From contig NZ_JASCIR010000011.1 in the NCBI RefSeq assembly GCF_029968095.1, positions 1 through 64,000 on the forward strand: 64,000 nt of DNA, read 5' to 3'. The translations under genes and the position numbers were made by a program. The notes under the pieces were generated by a model that saw only the letters and a program-made list of their open reading frames with translations, was not told where the DNA came from and made no database searches. Shown here piece by piece: positions 44,017 through 52,632 of the stretch. Source of the DNA: Streptomyces solicavernae. GTDB taxonomy: Bacteria; Actinomycetota; Actinomycetes; Streptomycetales; Streptomycetaceae. Within the stretch, counting starts at the first letter, position 1. Each line of letters begins with the position of its first letter.

Positions 44017-45738
44017 TCAGCCCGGGATCAGCTCGAACCCCTTGTACCCGGACCCCGCCACATCGGCGATGATCTGCCCGTACGCCCCGAAGCCCCCCAC
44101 GAACGGCATGAACACCCGCGGCTTTCCGGGGATGTTGGCGCCCAGGTACCACGAGTCCGCCGACATCATCAGTGTGGCCGCCGCCCGCTCGCGGCACTCC
44201 GCGACCCACTCCTCCACGGCCCGCGCGCCCGCCTCGATCGCCGCGTACCCGTGCGCGTCGAGGTGTGCGAGGCAGTCGGCGAGCCAGTCCACGTGCTGCT
44301 CGGCGCAGAGGATCACATTGGCGAGGACGGAGGGGCTGCCGGCGCCCGCGAGGCTGAACAGGTTCGGGAAGCCGTCGGTGCCGAGACCGAGGTACGTGCG
44401 CGGGCCGGCGCTCCAGTCGTCCTTGAGGAGCCGCCCGCCCCGGCCGCGGACCGCGATCCGGTCGAGGGAGCCGGTCATCGCGTCGAACCCGGTGGCGAGG
44501 ACCAGCGCGTCCAGCTCGACGCGCTCCCCGTCCGCCAGGACCACGGCCTGCCCGTCGATCCGCTCGATGGCGTTCTCGCGCAGGCTGACGAGCCGTACGT
44601 GCGCACGGTTGTACGTCTCGTAGTAGCCGGAGTCCGTCACGATGCGCTTGGTGCCGATCGGATGGTCGGTGGGCACGAGCAGGTCGGCCACGGCCGGGTT
44701 GTCGATGCGGGCGCGGACCTTCTCCTCCCAGTACCCGCGGGCCGCCTCGTTGGCCGGCAGGTCGGTGAGCTGGTCGGGGAACGTCTTCGAGTACAGGACG
44801 CCGCCCAGCTCCCAGCGCTTCGCGAACGCCGCCCGCCGCTCCTGTTCGCCGACCTCCAGGGTGCGCCGCGGGTGCGTCATGAACGGGGAGCCGCCGCCGC
44901 TGAGCCGGGCCAGGCGGCGCCGCTCCGCGTACCCGGCCTTCAGCTCGCGCCGGGCCGCCTCGTCGAGCGGCCGGTTGCCCGCCGGGATGCTGTAGTTGGC
45001 CGAGCGCTGGAAGACCGTCAGCTGCGCGGCCTGGTCGGCGATCAGCGGCACGGACTGGATGCCGGACGAGCCGGTGCCGATCACCCCGACCCGCAGACCG
45101 GTGAAGTCCACGCCCTCGTGCGGCCATTCACCCGTGTGGTACGTGGCCCCGGCGAAGGTGTCGAGCCCCGGGACCGACGGCAGATGCGTGCTGGACAGGC
45201 ATCCGACGGCGAACACGCAGAACCGCGCGGACAGCACCTCGCCGCCGACCCTGCCGTCCCCGCCGTCCGCGCCGCCCCCGCCTATCCCGCCGTCCGTGCG
45301 CACCGTCCAGCGCAGCGTCTCCTCGTCCAGCTCCGCCGACACCACCGAGGTGCCGAAGGTGAAGCTGCGCCGCAGGTCGAAGCGGTCGGCGACATGGCTC
45401 AGGTAGCGCATGATCTCCGGCTGTGTGGCGTACTTCTCGCTCCAGTCCCACTCCTGCTGCAACTCCTCGTCGAAGGAGTACGAGTAGTCCGCGGACTCCA
45501 CGTCGCAGCGCGCCCCCGGATAGCGGTTCCAGTACCAGACGCCGCCCACGTCCGCGCCGCGCTCGAACCCCCGTACCCGGTAACCCATTTCACGCAGCTT
45601 GTGCACCGCGTACAGGCCGGTGACGCCCGCCCCGACCACCACGACATCCACGGCATCCGCGGCATCCACGGTGTTCACGGCATCCCCGGGCTCGGTGTTG
45701 TTGTCCCTCACGTCCCTCACGTTCGCAACGCTCCTCAT
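44017..45738 (-). CDS. Baeyer-Villiger monooxygenase (steroid/cyclohexanone type)
   Basis: FAD/NADPH-dependent type I BVMO of 573 aa. FAD Rossmann motif GAGVTG at 36-41, the BVMO fingerprint FAGATYHTGEWP at 195-206, and a second nucleotide motif GTGSSG. Length and sequence features suit the steroid monooxygenase/cyclohexanone monooxygenase class, which inserts oxygen next to the C20 ketone of progesterone. A Gly/Asp-rich insertion lies near 149-167, and the first 25 residues are low complexity. The start overlaps the stop of the FadD3-like remnant, so the gene has lost its likely operon promoter through the nearby deletion. Confidence 0.87.
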   Translation of the reverse strand: MRSVANVRDVRDNNTEPGDAVNTVDAADAVDVVVVGAGVTGLYAVHKLREMGYRVRGFERGADVGGVWYWNRYPGARCDVESADYSYSFDEELQQEWDWSEKYATQPEIMRYLSHVADRFDLRRSFTFGTSVVSAELDEETLRWTVRTDGGIGGGGADGGDGRVGGEVLSARFCVFAVGCLSSTHLPSVPGLDTFAGATYHTGEWPHEGVDFTGLRVGVIGTGSSGIQSVPLIADQAAQLTVFQRSANYSIPAGNRPLDEAARRELKAGYAERRRLARLSGGGSPFMTHPRRTLEVGEQERRAAFAKRWELGGVLYSKTFPDQLTDLPANEAARGYWEEKVRARIDNPAVADLLVPTDHPIGTKRIVTDSGYYETYNRAHVRLVSLRENAIERIDGQAVVLADGERVELDALVLATGFDAMTGSLDRIAVRGRGGRLLKDDWSAGPRTYLGLGTDGFPNLFSLAGAGSPSVLANVILCAEQHVDWLADCLAHLDAHGYAAIEAGARAVEEWVAECRERAAATLMMSADSWYLGANIPGKPRVFMPFVGGFGAYGQIIADVAGSGYKGFELIPG

Positions 45739-46540
45739 CCGGTCATCGCCCGCAGGCGCAGTGCGTTCTTGTCGACCTTGCCCGCCGCGTTGTGCGGCAG
45801 CCCGGCCAGCGAGTGGAAGGCCCGCGGGGCCTTGAAGTTGGCGAGCCGCTCCCGCGTCCAGGCGGCCAGCTCCGCCGCGTCGATCCGCGCCCCGGCGCTC
45901 GGCACGCAGTACGCGACACCGACCTCCCCGAGCCGTTCGTCCGGCGCACCCACCACCGCCGCGTCCGCGACGGCGGGATGCCCGCGCAGCACCTGCTCCA
46001 CCTCGGCCGGGTACACGTTGAAACCGCCCACCACCAGCATGTCCTTCAGCCGGTCCGTGATCCGCAGAAAGCCCCGCTCGTCGAGCGTCCCGACGTCACC
46101 GGTGTGCAGCCAGCCGTCCGCGTCGACGGCCTCCGAGGTGGCCTCCGGGTCGTCCAGGTAGCCGTGCATGACGTGCGGGCCGCGCGTGAGGATCTCGCCG
46201 GGCTGCCCCGGCGGCGCGTCGATCCGCAGCTCGGTGCCGGCGAGCGCCGTTCCGGACGTACGGGCCAGGGTCTCGGCCGACTCGTGCGGCGCGCAGATCG
46301 ACACCACGCCGCTGGACTCGGTGAGCCCGTACGCGGTGAAGATGTTCCGGGCGCCGATGAACTCCCGTATCCCGTGGATGAGTTCGGCCGGGATGTTCGC
46401 GGCACCGGTGCCCGCCATCCGCATCGCGGACAGGTCGTACGCGGCGCGCCCCGGGTGCTGGATGAGCGAGGTGAACACGGTCGGGGCGCCGGTCAGCACG
46501 GAGATGCGCTCGTCCTGCATGCGGCCGAGCACGGTCACCA
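45735..46540 (-). pseudogene. FadD3-like HIP-CoA ligase, N-terminal half missing
   Basis: C-terminal remnant (about 265 codons) of an acyl-CoA ligase with FadD3-like features: ERISVLTGAPTVFTSLIQHP, FTAYGLTESSG, GPHVMHGYLDDPEATSEAVD, ADGWLHTGDVG, LRITDRLKDMLVVGGFNVYP and GKVDKNALR. A whole FadD3 has about 500 residues and its AMP-binding P-loop lies in the missing part, so this cannot be active alone. Homology stops at about 46530-46546, exactly where an opposite-strand hsaA paralogue begins, also lacking its start. The frame itself is open, so the loss looks recent. It overlaps the BVMO start. Confidence 0.85.
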
Positions 46541-47685
46541 CCGAGGAGCTGCGGCGCATGCCCGGCGAGTCCGTCGCGGAACTCTCCGAGGCGGGCTTCT
46601 TCCGGCTGCTGCGGCCCACGGCGTACGGCGGGTTCGCCGCCGACCCGGCCGTCCACCACGCCGCCGTGCAGGAGATCGCCAGGGCCTGCGGCTCCACCGG
46701 CTGGGCGGCCGCCGTGCTCGGCGTGCACCCCTGGCACGTGGCGCTGTTCGACCCGCGCGCCCAGGACGACGTGTGGGGCGCCGACCCGTCGGTCCTGGTG
46801 TGCTCCTCGTACGCCCCCACCGGAACCGTGACCACAACCGGCGACGGCCACCGGCTGTCCGGTCGCTGGCACTTCTCGTCCGGCTGCGACCACGCGGGCT
46901 GGGCGCTCCTCGGCGGTCTCGTCACGGACGGCGAGGGCAGCCCCGTGGACCTGCGCACCTTCCTCGTGCCGCGCTCCGCGTACACGGTGGACCGGGTCTG
47001 GGACACCGTCGGCCTGCGCGGCACCGGCAGCAACGACCTGGTCGTCCAGGACGCGTTCGTCCCGGCCCACCGCAGCCTCGGCTACCGGCCGGTGAACGCC
47101 CTCGACTGCCCCGGCCACCGCCTCAACTCCGAGCCCCTGTACCGCCTGCCGTACGCCGCCGTCTTCACCACCACCATCTCTACGGCGATGGTCGGCATCG
47201 CGGAGGGCGCGTACGAGGAACACGTCACCGCGGCCCGCGAACGCACCCCCGCAGGCCGCACCCCCGCAGGCCGCACCCCCGCAGGCCGCACCCCCGCAGG
47301 CCGCACCCCGCGGGCCGCCGACGACCCGTTCGCGCAGGTCCGCATCGCCCGCGCGGCGAGCGAGATCGACGCCGCCCGGCTGCAGTTGACCCGCAACACG
47401 CGGGAGTTGTACGCGGCCGTCGAGCGCGGCGAGCAGCCCGCGCCGGGCCTGCGCGCGCGGACCAGGCGGGACCAGGTGCTCGCCACCGAACGCGCGGTCA
47501 CCGCGGTCGATCTGCTGGTGGAGAGCGCGGGCGGCGGCGTCATGGGCGCGGGCGGCGGCGTCCTGCAGCGCGCCTGGCGGGACCTGCGCACGGGGCGCGG
47601 CCAGGCCGCCAACGACCTGGAACGCGCCCTCACGCTGTACGGCCGGCACGCGCTCGGCGTCGAGGTGCACGACTCGATGGTGTGA
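46519..47685 (+). pseudogene. hsaA paralogue lacking its native start
   Basis: Second copy of the flavin-dependent 3-HSA hydroxylase family. It aligns with the intact hsaA at 49600 from ELRRMPGESVAELSEAGFF onward (ACGSTGWAAAVLGVHPWH, SSYAPTG, WHFSSGCDHAGW, GLRGTGSNDLVVQDAFVP) to the end, but lacks about the first 22 residues. An ATG at 46519 is in frame, yet it lies in DNA derived from the antisense of the ligase gene and has no ribosome site. Inside, five 15-bp repeats replace a segment that in the intact copy reads VSYGQKV. Probably silent or non-functional. Confidence 0.8.
47241..47309 (+). repeat. 15-bp coding repeat in hsaA paralogue
   Basis: CGCACCCCCGCAGGC units repeat four to five times in frame, encoding TPAGR. 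The intact hsaA has no such repeat at this place. Confidence 0.85.
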
Positions 47686-47721
47686 GGGCTCGCGGACCGT
47701 ACGCGGCGGCCGGAGGCCCGA

Positions 47722-47738
47722 TTCCCACCCAGTGGGAA
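47722..47738. promoter_or_regulatory. Palindrome TTCCC-N7-GGGAA, site 3 (kstD)
   Basis: TTCCCACCCAGTGGGAA, perfect over TTCCCA/TGGGAA, 94 bp upstream of kstD. A TACTCG hexamer begins 32 bp downstream and could be the -10 box. Confidence 0.8.
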
Positions 47739-47832
47739 GCCGCCGTGGCCGCACGCCCCGCACCCGCCGATACTCGTCCCCTCCCGGCCCCGGACGGTCC
47801 CCGGGCCCGGCCCCACCCAGGGAAGGGACGAG

Positions 47833-49395
47833 ATGGCTGACACCGCGCACACATGGGACGAGGAGTGCGACGTCCTCGTCGTGGGCTCCGGCGGCGGCGC
47901 CCTCACCGGCGCGTACGGCGCGGCCGCCCGTGGCCTCGACACCCTCGTCGTCGAGAAGACCCGCTACTTCGGCGGCACCACCGCATACGCCGGGGCCGGA
48001 CTGTGGCTGCCCGGCAACCAGGCGCAGGCCCGCGCCGGCGTCGAGGACTCGGCCGAGCTCGGCCGCGCCTACTTCCGGGCGGTGGTCGGCGACGCCACCG
48101 AGCACCCGCTGCAGGACGCCTACCTCGACCACGCCGCGGACACGGTGGCGTTCCTGGAGGCAAACCCGCACGTCCGGTTCGAGTACCGCCCGTTCCCCGA
48201 CTACTTCCCGGCCCCCGGCCGTGCCGACACGGGCCGCGCGGTCTTCCCGGTGGACCTGCCCGCGCCCGACGGCGCCCCTGCGCTGCTCGCCGCGGTCCGG
48301 CCCCCTGCCTGGGCGGAACGCCTCGGACTCGCCACGCCCGAGGGCCCGTTCACGGACGGCCGGGCCCTGATCGCCCGCCTGCTGCTCGCCCTGGAGTCCA
48401 CGGGCCACGCCCGCACCCTGCTCGGCACCCCGCTCACGCGTCTGGTCACGGAGGACGGCGCGGTCATCGGCGCGGAGGCCGAGCGGGACGGCCGTACGCT
48501 GCGGATCCGCGCCCGGCGGGGCGTACTGCTCGCGGCGGGCGGCTTCGAGGCCAACGCCGAACTGCGCCGCGCCTGGCAGGAGTTGCCCGGCGCCGACTGG
48601 ACGATGGGCGCGCCCGGCGGCAACACCGGCGACGCGATCACCGCCGCCACCGAGGCGGGCGCGGCGCTCGCAGGCCTCGACCAGTCGTGGTGGTGCCCGT
48701 CGCTGCGCTTCCCCGACGGCTCGGCCGCGTTCACGCTCGGCCTGCACGGCGGCATCTTCGTCGACGGATCGGGCCGCCGCTTCGCCAACGAGTCACTGCC
48801 GTACGACCGGATGGGACGGCAGCTGCTCGCGGCGAAGGCGGGCACGAGCCACGACAACCCGGTCTGGTGGGTCTTCGACGACCGCTTCGGCGACGAGCTG
48901 CCGGGCATCACGGTGGTCCCCGCGGACCGCGCCGCCTTCACGGAGGCGGGGCTGTGGCGTACGGCGGACACGTTGGCCGCGCTCGCCGAGCGGATCGGCG
49001 TCGGCGCGGAGGCGCTGTGCGACACGGTGCGGGTCTTCAACGGGCACGCGCAGCGCGGGGTCGACGCCGACTTCCACCGCGGCGAGGACCCGTACGACCG
49101 CTTCTTCGCCCGGGGGGACGGACCGAACCCGTGCCTGGTGCCGATCTCGGACGGCCCGTTCCACGCCGTGCAGATCGTGCTGGGCGACCTCGGTACGAAG
49201 GGCGGCGTACGCACGGACGCGGAGGCGCGCGTCCTGCGGGAGGACGGCGCGCCGATTCCGGGCCTGTACGCGGCGGGCAACACGACGGCGTCGGTGGCGG
49301 GCCCCCACTACCCGGGCCCGGGGGTCCCGATCGGCTCGGCGATGGTGTTCGGGCATGTGGCGGCGGTGCACATGGCGTTCCGCCGGGCGGCCTGA
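47833..49395 (+). CDS. kstD: KstD, 3-ketosteroid delta-1-dehydrogenase
   Basis: A 520-aa flavoprotein that introduces the 1,2-double bond into 3-ketosteroids. FAD motif VLVVGSGGGALTGAYGA at 14-30, then EKTRYFGGTTAYAGAGLWLPGN. Active-site residues can be placed: Y324 in SLPYDR, Y493 and G497 in GPHYPGPGVPIG (same spacing as Y487/G491 of Rhodococcus KstD1), plus a Tyr near 118-124 in the FEYRPFPDYF segment. ATG start after GGAAGGGACGAG. Product, with KshA/B action, is the unstable 9-hydroxy-diene-dione that opens to the 9,10-seco phenol. Confidence 0.95.
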   Translation: MADTAHTWDEECDVLVVGSGGGALTGAYGAAARGLDTLVVEKTRYFGGTTAYAGAGLWLPGNQAQARAGVEDSAELGRAYFRAVVGDATEHPLQDAYLDHAADTVAFLEANPHVRFEYRPFPDYFPAPGRADTGRAVFPVDLPAPDGAPALLAAVRPPAWAERLGLATPEGPFTDGRALIARLLLALESTGHARTLLGTPLTRLVTEDGAVIGAEAERDGRTLRIRARRGVLLAAGGFEANAELRRAWQELPGADWTMGAPGGNTGDAITAATEAGAALAGLDQSWWCPSLRFPDGSAAFTLGLHGGIFVDGSGRRFANESLPYDRMGRQLLAAKAGTSHDNPVWWVFDDRFGDELPGITVVPADRAAFTEAGLWRTADTLAALAERIGVGAEALCDTVRVFNGHAQRGVDADFHRGEDPYDRFFARGDGPNPCLVPISDGPFHAVQIVLGDLGTKGGVRTDAEARVLREDGAPIPGLYAAGNTTASVAGPHYPGPGVPIGSAMVFGHVAAVHMAFRRAA

Positions 49396-49400
49396 ACCGT

Positions 49401-49426
49401 GCCCCGAAAGGGGCGCGGGGAACTGC
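49401..49426 (+). repeat. CCCC-GAAA-GGGG intergenic element, copy 3
   Basis: GCCCCGAAAGGGGC hairpin plus GCGGGGAACTGC, starting 5 bp after the kstD stop and identical to the two copies near 35.7 kb. Confidence 0.8.
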
Positions 49427-49458
49427 GCGACCAGCCACAACGGCGCCGCAGGCCGCCC

Positions 49459-49475
49459 TTCCCGCTCAGTGGGAG
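49459..49475. promoter_or_regulatory. Palindrome TTCCC-N7-GGGA(A/G), site 4 (hsaA operon)
   Basis: TTCCCGCTCAGTGGGAG, one mismatch to the consensus, 124 bp upstream of hsaA. A TACCTT hexamer begins 31 bp downstream, the same spacing as at sites 1 and 3. Confidence 0.7.
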
Positions 49476-49599
49476 TCCCGCATTTCCCCGCACCTCCACC
49501 CGGCCGTACCTTCCTCGCACCCACCGACCACACGCACACCCAGACGCACACCCACCCACCCGCACACCCACCCGCCACGACCCAGAGAGGGGATGCCCC

Positions 49600-50766
49600 A
49601 TGGCCGAAGACGTCCTGGCAGCGGTCCGTGACCTCGCCCCGAGTTTCCGTGAGCGCGCGGCCGAGGCGGAGAGCCTGCGCCGCGTACCGGACAACTCCGT
49701 CAAGGAGCTGGAGGACACCGGCTTCTTCCAGCTGCTCCAGCCCACCGCCTTCGGCGGCCGCGCCGCGGACCCCACGGTCTTCTACCGCGCCGTCAAGGAG
49801 ATCGCGAAGGCCTGCGGTTCCACCGGCTGGGTCGCCTCGGTCGTCGGTGTGCACCCGTGGCACGTGGGCCTCTACGACCCGCGCGCACAGCAGGAGGTGT
49901 GGGGCGAGGACCACAAGACCCGCATCGCCTCCTCGTACGCGCCGACCGGCGAGGCCACCCCCGTCGACGGCGGCTTCCGGCTCTCCGGCCGCTGGCACTT
50001 CTCGTCCGGCTGCGACCACGCCGCCTGGGTGCTGCTCGGCTGCCTCGTCGCGGACGCCGACGGCAACCCCGTCGACATGCGCACCTTCCTGATCCCGCGC
50101 AGCGAGTACCGCGTCGACGACGTGTGGGACACCGTCGGCCTGCGCGGCACCGGCTCCAACGACGTCGTCGTCGAGGACGTCTTCGTCCCCGAGCACCGCG
50201 CCCTCAGCTTCGGCCCGGTCACCGCCCTGGACGTGCCGGGCCACGAGCTCAACCACGAGCCGCTCTACCGCCTCCCGTACGCGGGCGTGTTCACCACCAC
50301 CATCTCCACCCCGATCGTCGGCATCGCCGAGGGCGCCTACGAGGCATACGTCGAGGCGACCACGCGGCGCATCCGCGTCAGTTACGGCCAGAAGGTCGCC
50401 GACGACCCGTTCGCGCAGGTCCGGATCGCCCGCGCGGGCAGCGACATCGACGCCGCCTGGCTCCAACTGTCCCGCAACATGAGCGAGTTGTACGCGTACG
50501 CCGAGCGCGGCGAGGAACTGCCGACGGAGCTGCGCGCCCGCACCCGACGCGACCAGGTCCTCGCCACCGAGCGCGCCGTCGCCGCCGTCGACCTGCTGAT
50601 GGAGAACGCCGGCGGCAACGCCATGCGCACCGGACCCAACCCGGTCCAGCGGGCCTGGCGCGACGTGCACGCGGGCCGCGGCCACGCCGCCAACGACCCC
50701 GAGCGCGCCCTGACCCTGTACGGCCAGGCCGCCCTCGACCTCGACATCAAGGACACGATGCTCTGA
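49600..50766 (+). CDS. hsaA: HsaA, 3-HSA hydroxylase oxygenase
   Basis: FMN-dependent monooxygenase with an acyl-CoA dehydrogenase fold, 388 aa, which ortho-hydroxylates the phenol 3-HSA to the catechol 3,4-DHSA using flavin reduced by HsaB. Blocks shared with M. tuberculosis HsaA: AKACGSTGWVASVVGVHPWH, WGEDHKTRIASSYAPTG, WHFSSGCDHAAW, VVGL-like DTVGLRGTGSNDVVVEDVFVP, TTISTPIVGIAEGAYEAYV and RRDQVLATERAVAAVD. The stop overlaps the hsaD start (TGATG), beginning the compact order hsaA-hsaD-hsaC-hsaB. Confidence 0.94.
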   Translation: MAEDVLAAVRDLAPSFRERAAEAESLRRVPDNSVKELEDTGFFQLLQPTAFGGRAADPTVFYRAVKEIAKACGSTGWVASVVGVHPWHVGLYDPRAQQEVWGEDHKTRIASSYAPTGEATPVDGGFRLSGRWHFSSGCDHAAWVLLGCLVADADGNPVDMRTFLIPRSEYRVDDVWDTVGLRGTGSNDVVVEDVFVPEHRALSFGPVTALDVPGHELNHEPLYRLPYAGVFTTTISTPIVGIAEGAYEAYVEATTRRIRVSYGQKVADDPFAQVRIARAGSDIDAAWLQLSRNMSELYAYAERGEELPTELRARTRRDQVLATERAVAAVDLLMENAGGNAMRTGPNPVQRAWRDVHAGRGHAANDPERALTLYGQAALDLDIKDTML

Positions 50767-51713
50767 TGGGGACTCAAGGGACTCAAGGGACTCAAGGGGC
50801 TCAAGGGGCTCCAGGGACTCCAGGGGAGCCAGGGCCCCAAGCGGCCGTCCACACCTACGCGTCGACGTCCCGCACCGCCAAGACCGCCGCCGGCCTCACC
50901 CTGCACTACCACGAGGCCGGACCGCAGGACCGCCCCGACGCCCCCGTGGTGATCATGCTGCACGGCGGCGGCCCCGGCGCCTCCGCCTGGTCCAACTTCG
51001 GCGGCAACCTGCCCGTCTTCGCCGAGCACTTCCGCACCCTCCTCGTCGACCAGGTCTGCTTCGGCCGCTCCGACAAGCCCGAGCTCGACAAGGACTACTT
51101 CAGCTACAGCGCGGACACCGTGGCCGCCCTGATGGACGAACTCGGCATCGCCCAGGCGCACTTCGTCGGCAACTCGCTCGGCGGCGGCACCTCCGTCCGC
51201 ATGGCCCTGAACCACCCCGGCAAGGTCGGCAAGCTGGTCCTGATGGGCCCCGGCGGGGTCTCCGTCAACCTGTTCGCGCCGGACCCGACCGAGGGCATCA
51301 AGCGCCTCTTCGAGTTCAACGCGGCCCCCGAGCCGACCAAGGACCAACTCCGCGCCTTCCTCGGTGTGATGGCGTACGACCAGTCCATCGTCACCGACGA
51401 GCTGGTCGAGGAGCGCTGGGCCTCCGCCACCGACCCCGAGACCCGTCTGGGCAACGCCCGCATGGGCGCGGCGTTCGCCGACCCGGCCCGGCAGGAGGAC
51501 TGGATGCTGTGGCGCGAGGCCCACCGCATCACCCAGCCCGTGCTGCTCACCTGGGGCCGCGAGGACCGCGTCAACCCGCTCGACGGCGCCCTCGTCGCCC
51601 TCAAGACCATCCCCGACGCCCGCCTGCACGTCTTCCCGCACTGTGGCCACTGGGCCCAGGTCGAACAGGCCGACGAGTTCAACCGCCTGGCCGTCGACTT
51701 CTTCGCCCACTGA
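50766..51713 (+). CDS. hsaD: HsaD, meta-cleavage product hydrolase
   Basis: A 315-aa alpha/beta hydrolase that splits the ring-cleavage product DSHA into HIP and 2-hydroxyhexa-2,4-dienoate. Catalytic triad S137 (VGNSLGGG), D267 (GREDRVNP), H295 (CGHWAQ), and the oxyanion motif HGGGPGASAWSNF. The first 24 residues are a collagen-like repeat of Gly-Thr-Gln and Gly-Ala-Pro triplets encoded by 9-bp tandem repeats, absent from mycobacterial HsaD. Start overlaps the hsaA stop. Confidence 0.95.
   Translation: MGTQGTQGTQGAQGAPGTPGEPGPQAAVHTYASTSRTAKTAAGLTLHYHEAGPQDRPDAPVVIMLHGGGPGASAWSNFGGNLPVFAEHFRTLLVDQVCFGRSDKPELDKDYFSYSADTVAALMDELGIAQAHFVGNSLGGGTSVRMALNHPGKVGKLVLMGPGGVSVNLFAPDPTEGIKRLFEFNAAPEPTKDQLRAFLGVMAYDQSIVTDELVEERWASATDPETRLGNARMGAAFADPARQEDWMLWREAHRITQPVLLTWGREDRVNPLDGALVALKTIPDARLHVFPHCGHWAQVEQADEFNRLAVDFFAH
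50769..50828 (+). repeat. 9-bp coding repeat at hsaD 5' end
   Basis: GGGACTCAA units repeat three times exactly and then diverge (GGGGCTCAA, GGGGCTCCA), encoding a Gly-X-Y triplet run at the HsaD N-terminus. Confidence 0.85.
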
Positions 51714-51738
51714 ACCCCGTACCCGTAAGGAAGCCACC

Positions 51739-52632
51739 ATGGATATTCGCTCGCTCGGCTATCTGTGCATCGAGACGACGAAGTTGGACGAGTGGCGCAC
51801 GTACGCCCTCGACATCCTCGGCATGGTCGAGAGCGCCGACAGCACCGAGGACACCCTTCGCCTGCGCATCGACGACCGCAGCCACCGCATCGTCGTCCAG
51901 GCCGGCGGGAGCGACCGGCTGCTCGCCGCAGGCTGGGAGGTCGCGAACGCTGCCGAACTTGCCTGTGCCGCACGGGAGTTGGAGGATGCGGGGCATGCCG
52001 TCAAGCACGCCGACGGCGGCCGGATCGCCGAGCGTCGCGTCCGCGACCTGATCCAGGTGACCGACCCCTGCGGCAACCCCCTGGAGATCTACTGGGGCCA
52101 GGCCCAGGACCACACCGCCCTCGGCACGCCCTACGGCAACCGCTTCGTCACCGGCGAACTCGGCCTGGGACACGTCGTGCTGCCCGTCGCGGACATCGAG
52201 GCCGCCCTCGACTTCTACGAGAACGTGCTCGGCTTCCAACTGCGCGACTCGATGCGGCTGCCGCCGCAGGCCGTCCCGACCGCCGCCGAGCAGCGCGACT
52301 TCCACTGGATGCACTTCCTCGGCCCCAACCGCCGCCACCACAGCCTCGGCCTGTACCCGGGCGCGCTCCCGCCCGGCATCGTGCACTTCATGGTCGAGCT
52401 GGAGACCCTGGACGACGTGGGCCGCGGCCTGGACCGCATGAACGCCGCCGGCATCCCCATCGCGTCCAGCCTCGGCCGCCACACCAACGACCACATGGTG
52501 TCCTTCTACGCGCAGGCGCCCGGCGGCTTCCAGGTCGAGTACGGCTGGGACGGCCTGCTCGTCGACCCCGCCACCTGGGTCGCGAAGGAGATCACCGCCG
52601 ACAGCTTCTGGGGCCACCAGTGGAACGGCTGA
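51739..52632 (+). CDS. hsaC: HsaC, extradiol (meta-cleavage) dioxygenase
   Basis: A 297-aa type I extradiol dioxygenase (VOC fold) that opens the catechol ring of 3,4-DHSA. Fe(II) ligands H145 (LGHVVLPV), H216 (GIVHFMVE) and E267 (FQVEYGW), nearly the same numbering as the M. tuberculosis enzyme. The C-terminus KEITADSFWGHQW is also typical. ATG preceded by AAGGAAG, 25 bp after hsaD. Overlaps hsaB. Confidence 0.95.
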   Translation: MDIRSLGYLCIETTKLDEWRTYALDILGMVESADSTEDTLRLRIDDRSHRIVVQAGGSDRLLAAGWEVANAAELACAARELEDAGHAVKHADGGRIAERRVRDLIQVTDPCGNPLEIYWGQAQDHTALGTPYGNRFVTGELGLGHVVLPVADIEAALDFYENVLGFQLRDSMRLPPQAVPTAAEQRDFHWMHFLGPNRRHHSLGLYPGALPPGIVHFMVELETLDDVGRGLDRMNAAGIPIASSLGRHTNDHMVSFYAQAPGGFQVEYGWDGLLVDPATWVAKEITADSFWGHQWNG

